From Isochrysis galbana (taxonomy: Eukaryota > Haptophyta > Isochrysidales > Isochrysidaceae): a stretch of DNA of 25,000 bases. Positions within the stretch are counted from its first letter, which is position 1, and every line of letters starts with the position of its first letter. This document shows positions 1 through 8,840 of this stretch, one piece after another. Location of the stretch: NCBI GenBank assembly GCA_018136815.1, contig JADDIW010000065.1:1-25000 (forward strand), in the 5' to 3' direction. The position numbers were made by a program, and so were the translations under genes. The notes below the pieces were generated by a model, which searched no databases, was not told where the DNA came from, and saw only the letters and a program-made list of their open reading frames with translations.

Positions 1-3000
1 AGCCACCTTCTCGGTCACAAGTCTGCTGATGAAGTGCGACTGAAGCAAAGGTGCATTGATGCGGAGGCTAGGTCCCAATCGGAAACTATCAGAGCGCAGG
101 CAGCGGAGGCTAGAGCTATCGATGCGGAAATGCGGGCCGCGGATGCGGAGAAGAGAGCGGCTGAGTCGAACGCAAGACGAGAGTCGAGCGAGGCCATGCT
201 CAAAGCGCTTGAATCCATACGTGCTGACGCTGAGCTTAGGATTGAGGCAGAGGTGGCTCGAGTGCAAGAGGCCGAAACGAGAGCTGTGCAATCGGATCTG
301 AGGGCCGCGGCGGCTGAGGTGAAGGTTGCTGAGGTGGGTGCAAGGACAGAGTCAAACGGCGCTGTCGAAGTGGCGCTGCAAAGCAGGTGCGTCGACGCCG
401 AGGCGAAGGCAGAGGCAGAGGCAGCTAGAAGGAAGGCTGCAGATTCGAGAGCGATAGGGGCGGACGTCAGAGCGGCGGCGGCGGAAACAAGCGCTGCTGA
501 GGCAAATGCGAAGAGGGACTCGGCCGAGGCCGCCCTACGGGCGGTCCAAGCAAGATGCGTTCGCTCCGAAGCGCGAATTGAAGACGAGGAGGTTCGAGTC
601 AAGGTGGCCCAAGCGAGAAGCTTGGAAGCCGAGGTGAGGATAGCGACAGCAGAGAAGAAAGCTGCCAAGGCGAACGCTGACAAGGAGTCAAGCGAAGCCT
701 TGGTCAGAGGTATCCAAGCGAGATGCGTTGACGCGGAGAGCAAGGCTGTGGAAGAGGCTGCTCGAGCGAAGGCATCCGAGTCGAGAGTCGCGACAGCGGA
801 GGCAAACGCCAGGGCGGCAGAGACAAAGGCTGCCGAAGCGGCTGCACGGAGAGACTCTGCCGACGCAGCCCTCATGGAGGTAAGAGCAAGGGCAACCGTA
901 GCAGAGGAGCGAGCCGCGCGGGCAGAGGCGAGACATTCGAGGCTGCAGTCGCTCTTGAGAACGGCCAAAGAGCGAGAGGAAAGGAATGGAGAGGAGTTTG
1001 CCTCCGCTTTGGCAGAAGTAGATGCCGCGAGAATAGCTGCCGAGGAGAAGGCTCGTGACACGGAAAGCAATTCAATCCGTGTGAAGAGGGAGCTAGCTAA
1101 CGCGCTGTTGGTGATCGATGCCTCCAACGCGCGAGCTCAAGCTGCAGAGAGCACGACCGTGGCGACAGAGGGCCGACTTGTCGAGGCATACTCAAGGGCG
1201 GCATTGGCTGAGGCGAGGCTAGCGGAAGCTGAGACTGAACTGTCTAGTATGCGACGCCAATATGAACGGGAACAGGTAGGAGCTAAGGCTGCGATTGCCG
1301 AATTGTCAGAAATGGAAGAAAGGGTGTTGGAAGTGATAGCAGTGCTGCCTAAAGGTGGACTTGCTTGGGCAAAAGAGAGTGAGCAGACACTACTTGGGGC
1401 TTCCAGAATGCCATGGGAAGGGCGGTCTAACTCGAAGGCAGTCATGCTTGACGCTCGAGGAGCGGAGCCTGTCGACTTGATAGGTCCGCCTGAGTCTCAG
1501 CCCCCGCGATGCGCCAGCGCCCAGGAGGTGCACGCAGCGGACCCCGAGGAGCTGCGGTCGGGACCTCTCCTTCTAGCTCCCAAGGCTGCGAGTGGAGAGC
1601 TGGGAGATGCACTCGCCCCGGCAGATCTGGGCACTCCAAAGACCGAGAAGGCTGCGAATGAAGAGTCAACGGATGCACTCTCACTGGGAGACGCAGCCAC
1701 TTCATGGGCCGAGGAGGACCAAATGTGTACAGTCGATCTAGCGCCCAGGCTACAATACGCTGATGATGCATTGGGTGTTGCTATGGAGAGAATAGATGCT
1801 CCTAATGAAAAATTTATGGAAAGGACTCCTCTTCAAGTCGAGAAGAGCGCATCGCTGACTCGCCCGAGGGCGGAGGGCTCAAATGTAGCGGGCGAGGCAG
1901 GCTCAAGTCGGCCGAGCCACCAATCCGTTCAAGATGAATCCAACCCCGCACGTGAGTTAAGTCGTGCAAATTTGCAATCGTTATGTGGCACAAACACGCC
2001 GAACGCCGAATCCACAACGCATGCAACTATGTCGGGTTCAGGCAGAGCTGAGAGTCATGCCAAACTGGAGGCTTTGGGGCCTCACGGCAACGTGCACATT
2101 CCGTTTGAGCTTGAGTCCGGCCTCAAAGTCCAGCTAGGAGCCCATGGAGTGGCGGTGCAGGATGTGTCAAGTTTTTCGGCAGGCGACGGAGATGCAGCAA
2201 CTCTTTTGCCGTGGAGGCCCTCGGCCCAGGCGATCAACTTCGCGAGGAGAGTTCAGGCTACGCAAGACGGAGTGAAAGTGGCAGATCATGAGGCACGATG
2301 GGCCGCTGAGACTGCCCGCACGGAGGCGCTGAGCACGCTCAACGTGGTGCGTCTTTGTTTCGCTGCAGACAAAATCGGGAACGCCATGGCTCTTCGTGGG
2401 ACTATTGGTGCCATCGACGCAATGCGGCGGGCCTGGGTCATATGGGCTACGTATATTTGGGTCGATCACCTTGCCGGTGCTACGACATGTCATACACTAG
2501 TGAATGCGTCGCCAAGCTCCAGACACGACTGCTACACTACGGATGCATTTGAGGCCTCGCCGATCTTAGAGTCGGGGCTGTCACCCGAAATGAGGCTCAT
2601 CGGCGCTGCTTGTGAGAATCAGGCCACAACTAATGACGCTTTGGAGGCCGTCGATGAAGCACTTCGCTTTGCGCAAGTGCACGCTGAGCGTGCGCAGACG
2701 CTACAGCATGCTATCGTCGGAGTGCGGGGCGCCCTGCTACGCACTTCCCTTCGAGCCTTGCTCCGGACGCGCTTCTTTGCTGTAGTCGGCGGTGCTTTTC
2801 GCGTATGGAGCGATGCTGCACCAATCTTGGACAGCTCTAAGGCGTCGCGTGCGGTGGAGCTAGGCGAGCCAATAACGCCGCAGGTCGACCACCGGCCTTC
2901 AGGCACTCTAGATGAGATTTGCGCACGCGATGTGGAGTGTGCTAGACATGGAGACGGGTCCCGGCAAGTGGCGATGGGGACAGGCATTGGGTTCGAGGGC

Positions 3001-3879
3001 TCGCCACCCATTGCGTCCGCATGCGATTTGAAGACGATGGGAGGAACAGTTGGTGCAGACGCGTACGCAAGGCAGGAGCGGGAAACCCACCGCGTGTGCC
3101 GCGCGAGCGAAATTGTCGCCATGCGAGAAATAGTCGCCATGCGAGCGGAAAGGGCAGAAATGCTGGAGGAACTGGTAGCGCTTCGTCGTCAGCTATCAGA
3201 GATACAACTGCCACCCGTCAAGGGAGCCGCTCGATCGCCCTCCGCGTCGCCCGCTGCGTGTGTGCTCGACGGGCCCTTGAAGACATCAATCCCTCTACCA
3301 CATGTATGTGCAGCCTCGGTAGGAGTATTCGACGCAGAAGAAGCAAGGCAAGAGGAGACAAAGGTGCACTACCACCTATTAGAGCGCTACTCAGCAATCG
3401 TGCATGAGCTAAGCTGTTGCCGTATAGACTTGGAAGAGAAATGCGAACAGGAGGTGCTGCTTCGCCAACATTTGGCATTGGCAAAAAGCCTCGCACACGG
3501 ACGCAGCAGAATTGGGCGGACGACGCAGCTTCTTCAGCTCGAGGGCGCGATGCGCCGATGGATGCTCACGTTGCCACGTCGGGATCGCCCTTTCCTACAA
3601 GCCTGTGTCGGTAAGGGCGAGCCAAGTGCGCACTCGATGCTGCAAGTGCTGCGCCGACGCGTCTTGCGCAAAGAGGTCGCAAATCATGCTCTGCGTTGGG
3701 CGGATCGGCAAAAGTATGGCGTTTTACTACGGTGGCGGTCATGCGCATTCCCCGCGACGCGTGGAGGTCACCTAGACGTGTACACTAGCCGTAGCCGGAG
3801 CTCCCGGAACGAGGAGGTGCTCCGAGACCTGCTTCGAGAGGTTGTCGTGATGAAAGCAGCTGTATCTGCCGTCATATAG
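1..3879 (+). CDS. Large Ala/Glu/Arg-rich coiled-coil protein, 5' end outside window
   Basis: The frame is open from base 1 to a TAG at 3877-3879, giving at least 1292 residues with no visible start; the first 33 bases are also in frame, so the true start or an upstream exon lies left of the window. Residues 17-296 are five 56-residue tandem repeats. Coiled-coil-like heptad sequence continues to about residue 430. The middle (about 440-770) is low-complexity and probably disordered. A second helical half has scattered aromatic motifs such as MRRAWVIWATYIW (around base 2425) and GAFRVWSDA (around 2795), a short coil with repeated REIVAM (around 3120-3200), and a C-terminal basic stretch with RRWM and LLRWRS. 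I do not recognise a family. The composition suggests a structural or cytoskeletal scaffold, and the Trp motifs recall centrin-binding SFI1-type repeats only loosely. No transmembrane segment was noticed. Confidence 0.8.
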   Translation, partial: SHLLGHKSADEVRLKQRCIDAEARSQSETIRAQAAEARAIDAEMRAADAEKRAAESNARRESSEAMLKALESIRADAELRIEAEVARVQEAETRAVQSDLRAAAAEVKVAEVGARTESNGAVEVALQSRCVDAEAKAEAEAARRKAADSRAIGADVRAAAAETSAAEANAKRDSAEAALRAVQARCVRSEARIEDEEVRVKVAQARSLEAEVRIATAEKKAAKANADKESSEALVRGIQARCVDAESKAVEEAARAKASESRVATAEANARAAETKAAEAAARRDSADAALMEVRARATVAEERAARAEARHSRLQSLLRTAKEREERNGEEFASALAEVDAARIAAEEKARDTESNSIRVKRELANALLVIDASNARAQAAESTTVATEGRLVEAYSRAALAEARLAEAETELSSMRRQYEREQVGAKAAIAELSEMEERVLEVIAVLPKGGLAWAKESEQTLLGASRMPWEGRSNSKAVMLDARGAEPVDLIGPPESQPPRCASAQEVHAADPEELRSGPLLLAPKAASGELGDALAPADLGTPKTEKAANEESTDALSLGDAATSWAEEDQMCTVDLAPRLQYADDALGVAMERIDAPNEKFMERTPLQVEKSASLTRPRAEGSNVAGEAGSSRPSHQSVQDESNPARELSRANLQSLCGTNTPNAESTTHATMSGSGRAESHAKLEALGPHGNVHIPFELESGLKVQLGAHGVAVQDVSSFSAGDGDAATLLPWRPSAQAINFARRVQATQDGVKVADHEARWAAETARTEALSTLNVVRLCFAADKIGNAMALRGTIGAIDAMRRAWVIWATYIWVDHLAGATTCHTLVNASPSSRHDCYTTDAFEASPILESGLSPEMRLIGAACENQATTNDALEAVDEALRFAQVHAERAQTLQHAIVGVRGALLRTSLRALLRTRFFAVVGGAFRVWSDAAPILDSSKASRAVELGEPITPQVDHRPSGTLDEICARDVECARHGDGSRQVAMGTGIGFEGSPPIASACDLKTMGGTVGADAYARQERETHRVCRASEIVAMREIVAMRAERAEMLEELVALRRQLSEIQLPPVKGAARSPSASPAACVLDGPLKTSIPLPHVCAASVGVFDAEEARQEETKVHYHLLERYSAIVHELSCCRIDLEEKCEQEVLLRQHLALAKSLAHGRSRIGRTTQLLQLEGAMRRWMLTLPRRDRPFLQACVGKGEPSAHSMLQVLRRRVLRKEVANHALRWADRQKYGVLLRWRSCAFPATRGGHLDVYTSRSRSSRNEEVLRDLLREVVVMKAAVSAVI
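49..888 (+). repeat. Five tandem 168-bp coding repeats (56 residues each)
   Basis: Units start at 49, 217, 385, 553 and 721 with no length variation. Units 1, 3, 4 and 5 begin with Arg-Cys (RCIDAEA, RCVDAEA, RCVRSEA, RCVDAES); unit 2 begins IRADAEL. Each unit contains a central xRAxxAExxAAxA stretch and a [KR]xSx[ED]A core. 56 residues equals exactly eight heptads, so coiled-coil register is kept across units. The DNA copies have diverged considerably, so the array is old and held by protein-level selection (inference). Confidence 0.85.
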
Positions 3880-4424
3880 CTAGAGTTAGTTCAGAGAGGC
3901 ATATGCGCTACTACCCGCCGCAAAACACGCGGGTTGCGATGGCTTGGGTTTTCGATGCTGGCTCTTCAACCAAGTTCGTAACTTGTCTCACATTCAACTA
4001 TCATTAAAACGATAAGGTCTATAGGTGTCGTTCCGTCAATTGTGGGACATCAGTCGGATTGAGCTATCAAATGTCCATAGTTATTTATAAAAATCTACCA
4101 CGTGCGTTTAAGGGTTGATCTATTTTTGGCGAAGGCGTCTTTTTCCTGACGAACAAGCGCGCCCCCGTGGAGACGCTGTGCGTGCGCATAGCAGCTTGTT
4201 TCGCTGCGGTTCACAATTACATAAACATGCAATATAAGAGAGATGTCCCACGGGAAGGGTGTATCGCGTATCGCCCTGGCACCATCATGGTGACCAGGGC
4301 GGCCGAGAGGAGGGAGAGCGACACCATCGCTCGCGCTCTCTCCAGAACAGAACCGGATAAAATTCCTCTTATAATTCTCCCACACCACTATCACACGCAC
4401 ATTCACAGTAACACGTAGATAACT
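3880..4424. other. Intergenic stretch with two inverted repeats
   Basis: No convincing coding region. It follows the coiled-coil stop and runs to the inferred outer edge of the copia LTR. It contains a near-perfect palindrome at 4272-4301 and a small hairpin at 4316-4332. No AATAAA polyadenylation signal was seen close to the stop. Confidence 0.5.
4272..4301. repeat. Near-perfect 30-bp palindrome
   Basis: CGCCCTGGCACCAT at 4272-4285 pairs with ATGGTG and CCAGGGCG at 4287-4301, interrupted only by one centre base (4286) and one unpaired A (4293). A second hairpin, GAGCGA / TCGCTC with a 5-base loop, follows at 4316-4332. Confidence 0.75.
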
Positions 4425-4595
4425 AACGTAACGGGATACGCGAAGAAAGGGGGTTGAGCAGGAGAGAAAGAGAGGAAAGAAAAGGAAAGAAGAGAGGAGG
4501 CCCGTCGCCTCTCCTCATGTGAAGAGAGAGGAGAGAGGAGACCTCGCAGGACTTAGAAAGTAAACGTAGGAGAGGACGGAGGGGCATCCGTAACA
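4425..4595 (-). repeat. Probable copia-type LTR (3' LTR of the element at 4640-5350)
   Basis: Read on the minus strand, the copia coding relic is followed by a purine run (AGGAGGGGG) and directly by TGTTACGG, the expected start of an LTR. The right-hand edge at 4595 (GTAACA on the plus strand) is well placed. The other edge is inferred at about 4425 from CGTAACGGGATACGC, which resembles the terminal motif of the related stretch near 8750. Most of the body is GA-rich on the plus strand. No target-site duplication was confirmed. Confidence 0.5.
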
Positions 4596-4604
4596 CCCCC
4601 TCCT
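4596..4604 (-). other. Polypurine tract of the copia element
   Basis: AGGAGGGGG on the minus strand, immediately upstream of TGTTAC. This is the normal position for the plus-strand primer of an LTR retrotransposon. Confidence 0.55.
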
Positions 4605-4639
4605 AAACGGAGCAAGAGGTGCGACGTTTACATGTACGT

Positions 4640-5350
4640 CATTCAGGAAGTGGCTGTTGACGAGAAAGAATCAAGAATGTCGAGTAGACGGAGGGATTGG
4701 TTGCGTGGACACGGTTTCGTGAGAATATCCGCAACCATGTGGTGTCCGCTGATGTGTTTAAGCGTAAGGACCCGTTTGGCGACTAAGTCACGGAGGAAAG
4801 CACCAGCCCGAAGGATGTGCTTAGTTTTCTTGAAGGCGACTGGGTCGAAGGCCATGTGGCGGATTTGGAGTCGGAGTAAACGATTGAGGGGCCATCATGC
4901 ACGATGCCAAGGTCGGTGAGCAGGTCCCTGATGAAGATGAGGTCTTTCGCTGTCAACATGGCGCCAAAGTACTCAGCTTCAGCGCTGATAGAGACACAGA
5001 GTGTTGCATTTTGGAGAACCACTGGATGGGGCAACCCAGGTAGAAGAAGAAAGCACCACTACAGGAGTATTTTGCTTCCCAATTGGAGTCGACGAACGTT
5101 ACGAAGGCCATATCGGAATTAGGGGAGAAGTGCAGGACTCGCTGTTTGGATCCTCGCAGGTACAACAGACATCGTGTGGCTGCTTGGAAGTGAACGGGTC
5201 CTGGATTGGTCATGAATCGTGATAATTGGGACGCAGCGTACGCCAGGTCGGGGCGCGACATATTTGCAAGCCATAAGAGTCCTCCTACAATTGCCATGTA
5301 AGCCTCGCGCTGAGAAGACATGGCTTCGTGCTCAGGAGAACCGACAGGCG
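4640..5350 (-). pseudogene. Copia (Ty1) Pol relic: end of reverse transcriptase plus RNase H
   Basis: Three minus-strand frames must be chained. 5350 to about 4955 carries the late RT/connection motifs: APVGSPEHEA, VGGLLWLANMSRPDLAYA, LSRFMTNPGPVHFQAA and CLLYLRGS. From about 5010 the frame shifts to SAEAEYFGAM, IRDLLTDLGI and IVYSDSKSA, the copia RNase H acidic motifs. From about 4855 it shifts again to KKTKHILRAGAFLRDLV and ADILTKP, the classic C-terminal copia signature. Two frameshifts plus loss of gag, integrase and most of RT make it non-autonomous. The 5' side ends abruptly against a LINE fragment at about 5345. Confidence 0.85.
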
Positions 5351-6470
5351 CTGCATCTGTGACGCGGAGGCGGCCAAGCGCAAAACGCGCATCGAAGCGT
5401 GGAAGATCGCACCACGCCCCAAGTCGGTACGTGAAGCACTCGGCAAAGAACCTCCAAAGACTTGCGCGCGCTTCACGCAGGGTCTGTGCCTCCGCAACAA
5501 GCGCGGAGTCCGCTGCAATCTGTCGCACGAAATCCCCGGAGCATGGATCGACAACAAGTGTACGATCCGCTGCCACCTCCACCCGCATAAGAAGATCCCG
5601 GGCGTCTGCTTGAACGGCCCGGCTTGCCTTTTCCTCCACCCAGAGTGCGCGCTCGCACTAACATGCCTTTTCACATTAGCGGCGGTGCGCCGACTAAGGC
5701 GCGCGACTAGGGGAAGATCCCCCCCTCGCCCCCGACTCGCCTTCGACTCCACCCTTGGATACCCAGGTGAGGGACCCGTCACAATCGCGACCTACAACCT
5801 GAACGGCACTAAAGGCGGAAAACTAGCCGCAGTGCTGTCACAAGCGCGGAAGGCGAGGGTGGACATACTAATGCTCCAAGAGCTTCACGCATACGAAGAT
5901 GGGACGCACCTCCGGGCTCATAGAACGGCCGCCCTGCTAGGATGGTCGTGGTTCGCCGCCCCAGGAGAGCTGAAGGACCCTGCCAGCGGCGTCGCTGTGG
6001 CGATCAGGGACGGAGCCGACAGGATAACCGTCAGACCGGAAACAATGGAAATCGTACTTGAAGGTAGATGTGTATTAGTAGACATTAACATTGATGAGAT
6101 AAAGTACCGCATTATATCTATATATCTTAGCGCGGCACCCGGCCCCCGGGGGGGGCAGATAGCGAGAATGGGACGAAAACTCGCCATGCTAGATTCGACC
6201 CCGACCCTAATCGGGGGCGACTTTAACTGTTAACTGCGTAGAAGACAGCAAAAAAGATACCCGGCGAACGGGCGAAGTAGCGTACCACAACATACACGGA
6301 GAAAAGTGGAAGGCAGTGATCAAAAACCGACAACTCCGAGACGCGCACCACACAATGCGCTTAGGCCCAAATGTAGGATACACAAGAATGGCAGCCACGA
6401 TCCACACGAGGATCGACAGAATATATCACAGTAGAGACGCGGACGCCTTTCAATGGCACAAACACGGACC
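5340..6470 (+). pseudogene. LINE (non-LTR retrotransposon) fragment: CCCH-like fingers plus APE-type endonuclease
   Basis: A plus-strand frame from the copia junction to a stop at 6231-6233, continuing after a one-base frameshift to about 6470. The N-terminal part (bases about 5460-5640) has Cys/His clusters with spacing C-x7-C-x8-C-x3-H and C-x5-C-x3-H, resembling CCCH fingers. The endonuclease/exonuclease/phosphatase fold follows: TIATYNLNG (about 5790), LMLQELHA with the catalytic Glu (about 5870), and GGDFN (about 6215). After the frameshift comes ATIHTRIDRIY (about 6400), equivalent to the usual SRIDYI motif. The final SDH motif and the reverse transcriptase are absent, so the fragment is truncated and inactive. 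Preferred A-ending codons differ from the neighbouring host genes. Confidence 0.8.
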
Positions 6471-7573
6471 TAGCGCCTGGTGGCGGAAGCGATCGGCCTC
6501 GCCGAAAGGCTCGCCTGAGGTCGAGGCACACCCTCCCCTCCCCCCCCTCCTTGAGAGAACCACCCACGAAGAAGAACAACTCACGAGCATGAGGCACCCC
6601 AGCAACGGCGCAACACCTACACCACAGCAGCAAGAAACCGGTCACCCAGAGGCACAGGAGGAAGGCGAGAACAGACCACTGAGGGCCGATGCACCCCGCC
6701 CGACCCAGCCCCCCCCACGACCCGGGCCCCTAAGTAGAGCACGAGGGGAGTTGCCGCAAGGCGGGAAGTGTGAGGAGAGGAAGGGATCTGGGCGTGGCTA
6801 CAATAGACAACCCCGTAGCCGCGCGCGTGGCGAGAATATTAAAAGGTTTTTTTTTATTCTGCGTACTGCGTAGGAAGCTTGGGCCGAGCATTCTAGTCGC
6901 ACCGAACACGCCGCCATAGCGCCTCCCCCCCCCCCCCCCCCCCCGTACTTCGTACTTTACCCTAGCGAGTCGTCCGATGGTTGTGAGGCTGCAACAGCAA
7001 CCTCAGGTTTGGTTGTTTTTGCGTCCAAATCGCTGCTTTTCGCCCAGCGCACGGCCTCGACGTCCGAGTGAAGCGCAAGTATGTCATTGCTAAGTATGTC
7101 ATTGCTTATACCGATCGAGATCGAACGATCGAACGCCTCAACACAGGTTTTCACCCGTTGAACTTGTAAACTTGTGGGGAGGTCTAACGGGAGCCGGGGA
7201 CCTGCGAGGGGGGACCTCGAAATAGGTGCTTAGAAATGTGGCTTGTGTTGTAGAGAGACCATGATTGGCGGGTTGTCGTGTTAGTACATGGCTAGTGGCG
7301 GTAGCGGTAATAATGCTCAATTGTTAATAGATACGTATACATGTACATACTTCTACTACGATACGTCTCAGATACCTAGTATTTTGCATGCCGCTCGGCC
7401 GTTCGGGGACGGGAGTACCAATCTCTCGCTATGCTGTGACGCTTCTCACTCCGCCCGCACCTCCTCGGGGATACCACCCCGCAACATCTAACTGGTGCTT
7501 TAACTCCGTACGAAAGCCAACTCCTTTCGGCAAGCAAGGCGTGGCGCAAGAAGCGCAAGAAGCTCAAAAATAT
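6471..7573. other. Region without a convincing gene; C20 run and short tandem repeat
   Basis: An open plus frame to 6873 continues from the LINE piece but is Pro/Arg/Glu low-complexity and unlike a reverse transcriptase. A T-rich tail lies at 6846-6856, a run of 20 C at 6925-6944, and a 15-bp direct duplication (AAGTATGTCATTGCT) at 7077-7106. A minus frame at 6957-7154 reads as an ordinary-looking 65-residue peptide and could be a downstream exon of the EF-hand gene, but no splice sites were established. Confidence 0.4.
6925..6944. repeat. Homopolymer run of 20 C
   Basis: Uninterrupted C20 on the plus strand. Similar C or G runs occur at 20676-20687, 24165-24179 and 24312-24341, so these tracts are a feature of this genome. 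Confidence 0.9.
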
Positions 7574-8371
7574 CTAATTGCCGTTCTCTGCGAGAGACCA
7601 ATTCCCTACATTCCGGGTCGTTCGGAGGGTGCGCATGACCGCCGAAAGTTCCTTGGGCCCGATGTGCTTGTTGTTGTCGACATCAAATGCGTTGAAGGCA
7701 CGGTGGATGTCACTAGCATCCACGCGCCCATCGCGGCCGGCATCAAAAAAGGTGGAGGCATTAGTCGCCCCGATCTCGTCGGCTATGAGCGCAAGCTCGA
7801 CCTCACTCACGCCATCGGTGGCAAGGAAGTTTATCTTGCTTAGTATCAGCGTGATCGCTCGCCAATAGACGTCTTTGCCCGGACCGTTGTACGATGCAGC
7901 CGAGATCAACTTCTTCACGTATGCTTCTGGCAGCTGGATATTTGCGGCGGCGAGGGCGTTGCGCACGTGGAGGGCAGGGATGAGGCCATTGCGATTCACG
8001 TCTGCCCGCTCGAAGTCTAGCTTCAGCCGGTGTAGCTTCTTTTTGAAGCTCAGCTTGGCATGTCCAAACATGATGTGGGAATCGAAGAGCGGAGTGGAGT
8101 GTGGCGTCTGAGTAGAGACGTAGCGGTCTGGCAGGTGACGTGTGACTCGATGGTGGATCGAGACGTCGAGCGGTTCAATGTGTGTGCCTGGCGGCCTATA
8201 ATGGTGCTTGATTGAGCCAGTTGGCTTGCGGAACGAGAGGTCTCGGGGCTGAGAGGTTAAGCCCCTGGAAGTACGGTGCGAGGGAGAGAGGCCTGCTGCT
8301 GACTTGTGGACGTGTGCGGAAGAGGAGAGCTGCACGCGGGGCGAGAAGTTGCGTACGTCGGTGGCGGACAT
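7574..8371 (-). CDS. EF-hand calcium-binding protein (265 residues)
   Basis: One uninterrupted frame from ATG at 8371 to TAG at 7574-7576. The N-terminal 95 residues are Ser/His/Pro/Arg-rich and probably disordered. There are three loop-like segments. DVNRNGLIPALH (124-135) lacks the acidic last position. DAGRDGRVDASD (210-221) is a fair EF loop. DVDNNKHIGPKE (230-241) is followed by LSAVMRTL, giving the FNAFDVDNN...ELSAVM pattern of calmodulin-like hands. The chain ends soon after this third hand, so the partner expected in a paired EF lobe is missing; an unrecognised 3' exon or a shortened protein are both possible. I do not recognise an orthologue. Calcium sensing or a cytoskeletal/flagellar role is inference. 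The start is the first Met before GA/CT-rich DNA. Confidence 0.75.
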   Translation of the reverse strand: MSATDVRNFSPRVQLSSSAHVHKSAAGLSPSHRTSRGLTSQPRDLSFRKPTGSIKHHYRPPGTHIEPLDVSIHHRVTRHLPDRYVSTQTPHSTPLFDSHIMFGHAKLSFKKKLHRLKLDFERADVNRNGLIPALHVRNALAAANIQLPEAYVKKLISAASYNGPGKDVYWRAITLILSKINFLATDGVSEVELALIADEIGATNASTFFDAGRDGRVDASDIHRAFNAFDVDNNKHIGPKELSAVMRTLRTTRNVGNWSLAENGN

Positions 8372-8749
8372 TCGTGCTCTGGCGGCGGTGCAACGCAGAT
8401 GCAGAGGGAGGAGGGGACGGAGGGTGAAGGTGGGGGGAAGGTGGGTGGCTCGGCGGCTCGGCCCCGACGAGAGAAGAGGTAGGAGGAAGAGGCGACGAGA
8501 AAAGATGTGGAGAGAAAGTCAGCGGAGGAAGAGAAGAAAAGAGAGAGGGAGGGAGAGAAGGAGAGCAGAGAGAGGAGGAGAGTGTGAGGGCGAGAGAGAG
8601 CAAGAGAAAACGGCGATTCCCAGCAAGAACGTTTCAGGTTCTCCTATGAGAGCAAATGAAACCGGGGTGAAGCAGAGAAGAAACCATCACTCAGCCCCCT
8701 TACGGATCGAGCGAGCGGACGCCTCCGCAGCAGAGCGCTGTTACGCTGT

Positions 8750-8840
8750 TACAAGATACGCCCCCCCTCCCCGCAGAAAGAGAGAGAGGGAAAGGGAAGG
8801 GAGCGGCCCGTCGCCTCTCCCCTGCTGAGTGTAACGGAGA
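8750..8840 (-). repeat. Possible relic related to the copia LTR
   Basis: Starts TGTTACAAGATACGC, then a GA-rich stretch, then GCGGCCCGTCGCCTCTCC and GTAAC. The LTR at 4425-4595 has the same order: GTAACGGGATACGC, GA-rich, GAGGCCCGTCGCCTCTCC. Shared order plus the 14-16 base core suggest common origin, but the purine-rich part is too simple to prove it by eye. Confidence 0.4.

Noticed and set aside
15..1127. Long minus-strand frame of 370 codons opposite the coiled-coil repeats
   Set aside because: Ala/Ser-rich shadow produced by the periodic GC-rich codons of the plus-strand coiled coil.
5350..5639. N-terminal part of the minus frame continuing upstream from the copia relic
   Set aside because: It is antisense to the LINE CCCH region and shows no reverse transcriptase motifs; the copia similarity stops at about 5350.
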